This document shows positions 5,971-11,170 of a DNA stretch of 11,170 nucleotides, piece by piece. The notes beneath the pieces were generated by a model that was not told the origin of the DNA, made no database searches, and saw only the letters and a program-made list of their open reading frames with translations. Position 1 is the first letter of the stretch. Every line of letters begins with the position of its first letter. A program made the position numbers and the translations under genes. Source of the stretch: DATHSN01 sp035464115 (GTDB lineage: Bacteria; Actinomycetota; Acidimicrobiia; Acidimicrobiales; SKKL01); contig DATHSN010000393.1 in the NCBI GenBank assembly GCA_035464115.1, positions 1 to 11,170 of the forward strand. Direction: 5' to 3'.

Positions 5971-6629
5971 GGGAGACGCCAGTCGATCGGGTCGCGTCCC
6001 GCCTCGACGAGCGCCGCGTTGGCCCGCGAGAAGGGTCGGCTGCCGACGAAGCCGTTGCTCGCCGACAGCGGCGAGGGGTGCGCGCTCTCGATGATCACGT
6101 GGCGCGAGGTGTCGATGAGGGTCCGCTTCTTGCGCGCCGACGCGCCCCACAGGATGAACACGACCCGTTCGGGCTTGTCGTTGACCGCCCGGATCACCGC
6201 GTCGGTGAAGCGCTCCCATCCCTTGCCCTGGTGCGAGGCGGCCTGGCGGGCGCGCACGGTGAGCGTGGCGTTGAGCAACAGCACGCCCGGTCGGGCCCAC
6301 GCTTCGAGGCAGCCGTGCGACGGTGGCGGGATGCCCAGGTCGGCCTCGAGCTCGGCGAACACATTGCGCAGGCTGGGCGGCGGATCGACGCCCGGTCGCA
6401 CCGAGAAGCACAGGCCGTGGGCCTGACCGGGGCCGTGGTACGGGTCCTGGCCGAGGATCAGGGCCCGCACCTCGGCGTAGGGGGTCAGGTGCAGAGCAGC
6501 GAAGACCTCGTCGGGGGCCGGGTAGACGGTGTGGCTCCGTCGCTCCTCCGCGACGAACGCCTGCAGCTCGGCCCAGTAGCCCTGCTCGAGCTCGCCGCGC
6601 AGCACGGGGTTCCAGTCGGTGCGGGCCAT
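5961..6629 (-). CDS. ung: Uracil-DNA glycosylase, family 1
   Basis: A 222-residue enzyme that removes uracil from DNA, starting base-excision repair after cytosine deamination or dUMP misincorporation. The water-activating loop GQDPYHGPGQAHGLCFSV carries catalytic Asp62 and the uracil-stacking region. The middle part has VLLLNATLTVR, then VVFILWGASARKK. The minor-groove intercalation loop HPSPLS carries His184; spacing and length match E. coli Ung (Asp64, His187, 229 aa). The C-terminal PFSRANAALVEAGRDPIDWRLPER is typical. The ATG at 6629 is chosen because MARTDWNPVLRGEL aligns with family N-termini. It has no Shine-Dalgarno, but a TACGGT box lies 10 bases before it. It is divergent from the amidohydrolase (71 bases between). 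The protein is complete with no oddities. Confidence 0.97.
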   Translation of the reverse strand: MARTDWNPVLRGELEQGYWAELQAFVAEERRSHTVYPAPDEVFAALHLTPYAEVRALILGQDPYHGPGQAHGLCFSVRPGVDPPPSLRNVFAELEADLGIPPPSHGCLEAWARPGVLLLNATLTVRARQAASHQGKGWERFTDAVIRAVNDKPERVVFILWGASARKKRTLIDTSRHVIIESAHPSPLSASNGFVGSRPFSRANAALVEAGRDPIDWRLPER

Positions 6630-6639
6630 GGCGGCGTCG

Positions 6640-6645
6640 ACCGTA
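6640..6645 (-). promoter_or_regulatory. ung: Candidate -10 box of ung
   Basis: On the minus strand TACGGT lies 10 bases before the ung ATG. With no Shine-Dalgarno present, transcription would begin at or about 3 bases before the start codon. No -35 is clear. Confidence 0.3.
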
Positions 6646-6700
6646 CCCGGCGGTCGGCCCCGGGCGCGAGACTGGAGGGGTCCGACGGTGAGGGGGAGCG

Positions 6701-8413
6701 ATGCACGATCTGGTGATCCGCGCGGGCCGGGTGATCGACGGGTCCGGTGCGCCGGGCTCGGTGGCCGACGTGGCCGTCGACGGCGACCGCATCGTGGCCG
6801 TGGGCGACGACGTCGGCCCCGCTCGACGCGAGATCGACGCCGACGGCCTCGTCGTCACCCCCGGCTGGGTCGACATCCACACCCACTACGACGCGCAGGC
6901 CACCTGGGACCCCGAGCTCACGCCGTCGGGGTGGCACGGCGTCACCACCGTGGTGATGGGCAACTGCGGCGTGGGCTTCGCGCCCGCCGCGCCCGACCGC
7001 CACGACTGGCTCATCGGGCTCATGGAGGGCGTCGAGGACATCCCCGGCGCGGCCCTCACCGCGGGCATGGCGTGGGAGTGGGAGACCTTCCCCGAGTACC
7101 TCGACGCTCTCGAGCGCCGTCGCTGGGTGGCCGACGTCGGCACCCAGGTGCCCCACGCCGCGCTGCGGGCCTACGTGATGGGCGAGCGGGGCGCCGCCGA
7201 CGACCCGGCCACCCCCGACGAGCTGGCGGCCATGCGCGGCCTCGCCGCCGAGGCGCTGCGCGCCGGCGCCCTCGGGGTGTCGACCTCGCGCACGCCGCTG
7301 CACAAGTCGATCGACGGTGCGCTGGTGCCGGGCACCACGGTCGACCCGTCCGAGCTGTTCGCGCTGGGCGACGCCGTGCGCGACGCCGGCCACGGCGTGC
7401 TCCAGATGGCGTTGCACCACCCCGAGGTGCCGGGCCACCTGCCGTGGCTGCGGGCCCTGGCCGCCCACACCGGCCGGCGGGTGAGCGTCAACCTCCAGCA
7501 GACCGACCAGGCGCCCGACCTGTGGCGCGACGTCGCCGCCGGGCTCGACGCGGCCGCCGCCGCCGGTGAGCCGCTGTGGGCCCAGGTCGCCGGCCGGCCC
7601 ATCGGCATCCTGCTGGCGTGGGAGGCCACGCTGCACCCGTTCGTGCTGCACCCCACGTGGCGGCGGCTGGCCCGCCTGCCCCACGCCCAGCGCCTGGTCG
7701 AGCTGCGTCGGCCCGAGGTGCGCGCCGCGCTGCTCGCCGAGTCGCCCGAGGGCGGATCGGGCTTCGTGCGCAACCTGGTCACCGGGTTCGACCGCATGTG
7801 GCCCTTCACCGGCGAGACCGACTACGAGCCGAGCGCCGACCGCACCGTCGCCGCCGAGGCCGCCCGGCGGGGGGTGCGCCCCGAGGAGGTGGCGCTGGAG
7901 GTCCTGGCCGGCGCCGACGGCACCGGGCTGCTCCTCGTGCCGCTGTTCAACTACTCCGACGGCACCCTCGACCCGCTCCACGAGCTGCACCGCCACCCCC
8001 GCACGGTGATGGGCCTCGCCGACGCCGGCGCCCACTGCGGCGCCATCTGCGACGGTGGCATGCCCACGTTCATGGTCACCTTCTGGGCTCGCGACCGCGA
8101 GCGGGGCGACCGCCTGCCGCTCGAGCACGTGGTGCGCCGCCAGACCCGCCTCACCGCCGAGCACGTCGGGTTGCTCGACCGGGGCCTCGTCGCCCCCGGC
8201 TACCGGGCCGACCTCAACGTCATCGACCTCGACGCCCTCGCCGTCGACGCGCCCACCATGGCCCACGACCTGCCCACCGGCGCCCGCCGGTTCGTCCAGC
8301 GGGCCCACGGCTACCGGGCCACCGTCACCGCCGGCACCGTCGTCGCCGAGCACGACCAGCCCACCGGCGACCACCCCGGCCGCCTCCTCCGCGGCCCCCG
8401 CCCCGCGCCCTGA
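6701..8413 (+). CDS. D-aminoacylase-like amidohydrolase (N-acyl-D-amino-acid deacylase family)
   Basis: A 570-residue cytoplasmic metal-dependent amidohydrolase. An N-terminal beta-sandwich (HDLVIRAGRVIDGSGAP) leads into the TIM barrel with the metal motif VDIHTHYDAQ (His60, His62), then GVTTVVMGNCGVGFAP, whose Cys89 matches the cysteine metal ligand of D-aminoacylases. Near the C-terminus VMGLADAGAHCGAICDGGMPT carries the catalytic Asp equivalent, and the C-terminus returns to the sandwich (YRADLNVIDLD). D-aminoacylases remove acyl groups from N-acyl-D-amino acids; this longer actinobacterial subgroup has no proven substrate that I can name. The segments where D-aminoacylases have two histidine ligands read QMALHHPEVPGH and SVNLQQTDQAP here, so the second metal site may differ. 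The ATG at 6701 has GGGGGAG upstream. It is divergent from ung. Confidence 0.87.
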   Translation: MHDLVIRAGRVIDGSGAPGSVADVAVDGDRIVAVGDDVGPARREIDADGLVVTPGWVDIHTHYDAQATWDPELTPSGWHGVTTVVMGNCGVGFAPAAPDRHDWLIGLMEGVEDIPGAALTAGMAWEWETFPEYLDALERRRWVADVGTQVPHAALRAYVMGERGAADDPATPDELAAMRGLAAEALRAGALGVSTSRTPLHKSIDGALVPGTTVDPSELFALGDAVRDAGHGVLQMALHHPEVPGHLPWLRALAAHTGRRVSVNLQQTDQAPDLWRDVAAGLDAAAAAGEPLWAQVAGRPIGILLAWEATLHPFVLHPTWRRLARLPHAQRLVELRRPEVRAALLAESPEGGSGFVRNLVTGFDRMWPFTGETDYEPSADRTVAAEAARRGVRPEEVALEVLAGADGTGLLLVPLFNYSDGTLDPLHELHRHPRTVMGLADAGAHCGAICDGGMPTFMVTFWARDRERGDRLPLEHVVRRQTRLTAEHVGLLDRGLVAPGYRADLNVIDLDALAVDAPTMAHDLPTGARRFVQRAHGYRATVTAGTVVAEHDQPTGDHPGRLLRGPRPAP

Positions 8414-8434
8414 CCCGCGCAGACGCTGCCCCGC

Positions 8435-8492
8435 CTCCCCGAACTGGCGAATCGACGGTGCGGGATCCGCACCTGGGGTTCGCCGGTTCGAG
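8435..8492 (+). repeat. 58-bp hairpin element, copy 1
   Basis: First of two direct copies (54 of 58 bases identical, 82 bp apart). The core 8440-8490 is one symmetric hairpin: CGAACTGGCGAA (8440-8451) pairs with TTCGCCGGTTCG (8479-8490). Two more pairs, a 3x3 internal loop and an apical stem GGTGCGG/CCGCACC (8457-8463, 8467-8473) with a GAT loop follow. The single non-Watson-Crick position in the outer stem is U-G on the plus strand but C-A on the minus, so a plus-strand RNA pairs better. Confidence 0.8.
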
Positions 8493-8516
8493 ACGGACGG
8501 CCATCCGCGCCCGCCG

Positions 8517-8574
8517 CTCCCCGAACTGGCGAATCGACGGTGCGTGAGCCGCACCTGACGTTCGCCGGTTCGAG
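8517..8574 (+). repeat. 58-bp hairpin element, copy 2
   Basis: Second copy, ending 45 bases before the dioxygenase ATG. The outer 12-bp stem is unchanged (8522-8533 with 8561-8572). All four differences from copy 1 lie in the internal loop or at the apical loop, where the stem is one pair shorter (GGTGCG/CGCACC). Conserved pairing with changes confined to loops suggests the fold matters or the copies are recent. It could be a REP-like or small MITE-like element, a processed RNA structure or a transcription attenuator; no U-run follows either copy. Confidence 0.8.
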
Positions 8575-8606
8575 TGGTGGGTCGGCCCGCCCCGCTCAGC
8601 GACAGG

Positions 8607-8612
8607 TACCGT
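8607..8612 (+). promoter_or_regulatory. Candidate -10 box for leaderless start of the dioxygenase gene
   Basis: TACCGT is followed by exactly seven bases and then ATG 8620. No Shine-Dalgarno is present. The 16-base context TAcCGTCGCggGGATG closely matches the one before the alpha/beta hydrolase at 553-568 (13 of 16 identical). Confidence 0.4.
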
Positions 8613-8619
8613 CGCGGGG

Positions 8620-9477
8620 ATGGGGACCGCGACGGTGACGCACCTGCCCGCTTCCGCCTCATCCGAGGAGGTGGCGGCGGTGCTCGACCGCGACGGCGTG
8701 GCCGTGATCGACCGGCTGGTCGACGACGGGGTCATGGACCGTCTCGGCGACGAGCTGGCGCCGTGGATCGACGCCACCGATCACGGCGTCGACGACTTCG
8801 GTGGCCACCACACCCGGCGGACCGGTGGGCTCATCGCCCGCTCGGCCACCGCCCGTGACCTGCTCACCCACCCCCTCGTGCTCGACACGGTCGGGCGGGT
8901 GCTCGCCCACGCCACCAACCACCAGGTGCACCTCACCCAGGTCATCTCGATCGAGCCCGGCGAGACGGCCCAGCAGATCCACCGAGACCAGTGGGCGTTC
9001 GACTTCTTCTCGTTCCCCTCCGGCTACGAGGTGCAGTGCAACACGATCTGGGCGATGACCGACTTCACCGAGGCCAACGGCGCCACTCGGGTCATCCCCG
9101 GGAGCCACCGCTGGGACGACCAGCTGCGCCTCGGGCCCGACGACACCGTGCCCGCCGAGATGGAGCGGGGCTCGGTGCTGCTCTACACCGGCAGCCTGTA
9201 CCACGGCGGGGGCGCCAACCGCTCCGACCAGATCCGGCGGGGCGTGAACCTCACCTACGCGGTGGCCTGGCTCCGCCAGGAGGAGAACCAGTACCTGTCG
9301 GTGCCGGTCGACATCGCCCGCGAGCTCCCCGAGCCGCTGCTGCGGCTGATGGGCTACGCCCGCGGCGCCTACGCGCTCGGCTACGTCGACGACCTGCGCG
9401 ACCCGATCACCGTGCTCGACCGGGCCGGCGCCAGCGGCGGGTTCGGCGACACGACCACCCGCCCCCGCGTGAGCTGA
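8620..9477 (+). CDS. Phytanoyl-CoA dioxygenase (PhyH) family protein
   Basis: A 285-residue protein resembling Fe(II)/2-oxoglutarate-dependent oxygenases of the phytanoyl-CoA dioxygenase family. The double-stranded beta-helix carries the iron facial triad: His121 and Asp123 in QQIHRDQWAF and His195 in TGSLYHGGGANRS. Arg206 or Arg207 in QIRRGVNLTY is the likely 2-oxoglutarate carboxylate ligand. The WAMTDFTEANGATRVIPGSHRWDD segment is a family hallmark. The N-terminal helix (EEVAAVLDRDGVAVIDRLVDD) is also typical. Members hydroxylate varied small molecules, including branched acyl-CoAs and secondary metabolites; the substrate is unknown. The ATG at 8620 has no Shine-Dalgarno but a well-placed TACCGT box. 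The gene follows the tandem hairpins and runs convergently into the NuoF-like gene with only 11 bases between the stop codons. Confidence 0.9.
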   Translation: MGTATVTHLPASASSEEVAAVLDRDGVAVIDRLVDDGVMDRLGDELAPWIDATDHGVDDFGGHHTRRTGGLIARSATARDLLTHPLVLDTVGRVLAHATNHQVHLTQVISIEPGETAQQIHRDQWAFDFFSFPSGYEVQCNTIWAMTDFTEANGATRVIPGSHRWDDQLRLGPDDTVPAEMERGSVLLYTGSLYHGGGANRSDQIRRGVNLTYAVAWLRQEENQYLSVPVDIARELPEPLLRLMGYARGAYALGYVDDLRDPITVLDRAGASGGFGDTTTRPRVS

Positions 9478-9488
9478 GCCCGGCGCCG

Positions 9489-10928
9489 TCAGGGGCGCTG
9501 GTCGGCGCGCACATCGATGCGATCCGACGGGGCCTCACCCGACCACTCCATCTCGGCGGTCCAGTCGGGGCCGATGTCGCTGCTGGCCTCGTCGAGGACG
9601 ACCACGCCGTCGACGATGTCGATGAGCGGCGTGACGAGGACCGGCTCGGCCTCGGTGCCGTCGGCGGCCACCCGGGCGGCGACCGCGTCGGAGAAGTTGG
9701 CGAGCAGGCTCTCGACGATCGCCTCGTGCTGGCGGGCCAGCGAGCAGCGGGCGCCGTCGGCGACCGTGGCGGCCCGGTCGGCGATGGCGACCAGCGTGCG
9801 GTCGTCGCCGCCGCCCCGCCGGAGCGTCTCGAGCTCGGTGGCCAACGCCACGCCGTCGTTCTTGCACGGCGTGCACTGCCCGCACGACTCCACCGCGAGG
9901 AACCGTGACACCGCCTGGGCGACCGACACGGGGTCGCGGCGCTCGTCGAACACGATGTAGCCGGTGGCCCCGAGCCCGCCGCCCGCGGCGGCGAGGTCGA
10001 CGTGGGTGAGGGGGACGGCCAGCGCGGCGGGGGTCATGATCGGGTGCGACACCCCTGACAGCACCATGGCGACGGGTCGCTCGGTGCCGCCGGCGACCTC
10101 CTCGATGGCCTCGGCCAGGGGCGTGCCCAACGCCAGCTCGGCCACCCCGGGGTGGCGGACGTCGCCGGTGACGGTGACGACCACCGTGCCGGGCGAGTCG
10201 TCGGTGCCGACCTCGCGGAACCGGTCGGGACCCTCGGCGAGGATCCAGGCGACGTGGGCCAAGGTCTCGACGTTGTTGACCAGGGTCGGCGGGGTCGGGC
10301 TGGCCTCGTCGGCGGCCGCCATCGCCGTCTCGGCCGGCGACGAGGTGCGGGCCGCATCGTCGTCGAGCCCGTGGCGGAAGGGGGGTGCGAGGCGGGGGAA
10401 CGGCGGCCGTCCGTCGATCACCTCGAGCATCGCCGTCTCCTCGCCGAGCAGGTAGCGGCCGGGCCCGGCGACCACCGCCAGCTCGATGCCCTCGACCCAT
10501 CCGGCGGCGCGGACCTCCTCGATCGCCCGCGCGAGGATCTCCCGCTCGACGGTGAACGACTCCTTCGTGCCGATGACCACGCGATCGGCGCCCGTCGCGT
10601 GGGCGGCGATGAGCGCGCCTTCGATGACCCGGTAGGGGTTGGTGCGCAGCAACGTCCGGTCCTTGAACGACCCCGGCTCTCCCTCGGCCGCGTTGACCAC
10701 CACCGTGGCCGGCAACGAGGTCGTGGCGAACTCGGCGACGGTCGTCCACTTGGTGCCGGTGGGGAACCCGGCCCCGCCCCGGCCCCGCAACCCGGCGGCG
10801 GACACCAGCGCGATGACCTCGGTCGGCTCGAGCTCGCGCGCGGTGGCGAGGCCGCGTCCACCTCCGTCGGCCACATGGGCGGCGAGGTCGGCCACCGGGG
10901 CGCGGTCGAGGACACGGGTGATGCGCAT
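9489..10928 (-). CDS. NuoF-like NADH-binding FMN/4Fe-4S oxidoreductase subunit
   Basis: A 479-residue protein of the complex I 51-kDa (NuoF/Nqo1) family, which takes electrons from NADH through FMN to a 4Fe-4S cluster. The NADH/FMN motifs are GLRGRGGAGFPTGTKW (46-61), NAAEGEPGSFKDR (79-91), GRYLLGEETAML (157-168) and LVNNVETLAHVAWI (from 216). An SLBB-like region follows. The cluster ligands are Cys349, Cys352 and Cys355 (SCGQCTPCKNDG) and Cys395 (GARCSLARQ), spaced as in Nqo1. Two departures from standard NuoF are a Ser/Ala/Asp-rich insertion of about 25 residues before the NNVET motif (about 186-213) and a C-terminal extension of about 50 residues. No NuoE or NuoG is visible here, so it may belong to a NAD-linked dehydrogenase other than complex I (inference). 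The ATG at 10928 lacks a Shine-Dalgarno but has a TACGAA box seven bases upstream. Confidence 0.9.
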   Translation of the reverse strand: MRITRVLDRAPVADLAAHVADGGGRGLATARELEPTEVIALVSAAGLRGRGGAGFPTGTKWTTVAEFATTSLPATVVVNAAEGEPGSFKDRTLLRTNPYRVIEGALIAAHATGADRVVIGTKESFTVEREILARAIEEVRAAGWVEGIELAVVAGPGRYLLGEETAMLEVIDGRPPFPRLAPPFRHGLDDDAARTSSPAETAMAAADEASPTPPTLVNNVETLAHVAWILAEGPDRFREVGTDDSPGTVVVTVTGDVRHPGVAELALGTPLAEAIEEVAGGTERPVAMVLSGVSHPIMTPAALAVPLTHVDLAAAGGGLGATGYIVFDERRDPVSVAQAVSRFLAVESCGQCTPCKNDGVALATELETLRRGGGDDRTLVAIADRAATVADGARCSLARQHEAIVESLLANFSDAVAARVAADGTEAEPVLVTPLIDIVDGVVVLDEASSDIGPDWTAEMEWSGEAPSDRIDVRADQRP

Positions 10929-10935
10929 GCCCGGG

Positions 10936-10941
10936 TTCGTA
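10936..10941 (-). promoter_or_regulatory. Candidate -10 box for leaderless start of the NuoF-like gene
   Basis: On the minus strand TACGAA (TAnnnT-like with A in the last place) lies exactly seven bases before the ATG at 10928, the same spacing as for the hydrolase and dioxygenase genes. No Shine-Dalgarno is seen. Confidence 0.25.
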
Positions 10942-10994
10942 CCCGTCTCACCGGACCCGGAAACGGATTCGGCACGGCCTCGACGACGCAGCGC

Positions 10995-11170
10995 TCAGCC
11001 GGGGGGAGGGGAGGCCAGGGCGTCGCCGTCGGTGGGATCGGGGTCGGGGGCGACGGCACGGAGCCGTTCGCGGGCGGTGTCGAGCTGGCGGCGGAGCTGG
11101 GCGGCGTGCTCGGGCGGGAGCCGCTCGTGGGCCGCCTGGGAGGCCGCCTGGTCGAGCGCGGCCAGCGCCG
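10995..11170 (-). CDS. C-terminal end of an unidentified protein (partial at right edge)
   Basis: A minus-strand frame is open from the right edge to the TGA at 10997-10995, giving the last 57 residues of a protein. It reads as an Ala/Gln/Arg-rich amphipathic helix (ALDQAASQAAHERLPPEH, then AAQLRRQLDTARERLRAV) followed by a Pro/Asp-rich tail (APDPDPTDGDALASPPPG). Codon third positions are almost all G or C as in the neighbours, supporting coding. It lies 66 bases upstream of the NuoF-like gene on the same strand and could be cotranscribed. The family cannot be recognised from this fragment. Confidence 0.6.
   Translation of the reverse strand, partial: ALAALDQAASQAAHERLPPEHAAQLRRQLDTARERLRAVAPDPDPTDGDALASPPPG

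Noticed and set aside
8435..8574. tRNA-like genes, because each repeat ends in GGTTCGA as in a T-loop
   Set aside because: No acceptor stem, D-arm or anticodon arm can be drawn; the GGTTCG belongs to the outer arm of the long hairpin.
8435..8574. CRISPR array or SOS (LexA) boxes in the repeat region
   Set aside because: There are only two units with a 24-bp spacer and long internal hairpins, and no cas genes. The CGAAC/GTTCG arms are about 40 bp apart, not at the four-base spacing of an actinobacterial SOS box.
6485..8662. 725-codon minus-strand open frame opposite the amidohydrolase
   Set aside because: Long antisense frames are expected in such GC-rich DNA. The translation is low-complexity, lacks any domain and crosses the hairpin repeats and parts of ung.

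Overview
The window is very GC-rich and densely coding, with strong G/C bias at third codon positions and several GTG starts. It carries an F420-dependent luciferase-like oxidoreductase of the Rv3520c type, a phytanoyl-CoA dioxygenase-like enzyme, an acyl-CoA thioesterase-like protein and a hydroxyisobutyrate-dehydrogenase-like enzyme. This gene set points to a lipid- and acid-catabolising actinobacterium. My best guess is class Acidimicrobiia (Iamia/Ilumatobacter-like); that is inference from gene content and style, not a database result.

Layout. (1) 1-2666, plus strand: the 3' part of a beta-hydroxyacid dehydrogenase, an alpha/beta hydrolase, and an F420-dependent oxidoreductase preceded by overlapping hairpins. 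(2) 2762-4579, plus: a large protein with an N-terminal helix-turn-helix, one membrane segment, a long acidic proline-rich stalk and a C-terminal beta-rich domain. It looks like a membrane-spanning regulator of unusual architecture. (3) 4604-5921: an HxlR-family regulator (minus) divergent from a double-hotdog thioesterase-like gene (plus). They share a 64-bp intergenic region whose palindrome covers candidate -10 boxes for both genes. (4) 5961-6629, minus: uracil-DNA glycosylase (ung). (5) 6701-8413, plus: a D-aminoacylase-like amidohydrolase. (6) 8414-8619: an intergenic region with two tandem copies of a 58-bp element, each folding into a long hairpin. (7) 8620-9477, plus: a phytanoyl-CoA dioxygenase-like protein. 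(8) 9489-10928, minus: a NuoF-like NADH/FMN/4Fe-4S subunit, then the C-terminal end of an unidentified minus-strand gene running off the right edge.

The genes do not form one operon; strands alternate. The enzymes fit peripheral metabolism of acyl-CoAs, hydroxyacids and amides. Several genes lack a Shine-Dalgarno sequence and instead have a TAnnnT-like box about 7 nt before the ATG, which suggests leaderless transcription. No tRNA, rRNA, insertion sequence, integrase or CRISPR array is visible, and no gene-free stretch exceeds 300 bases (the longest is 206 bases, at 8414-8619). The points most worth a second look are the tandem hairpin repeat, the HTH-membrane-stalk-beta protein and the HxlR/thioesterase control region.
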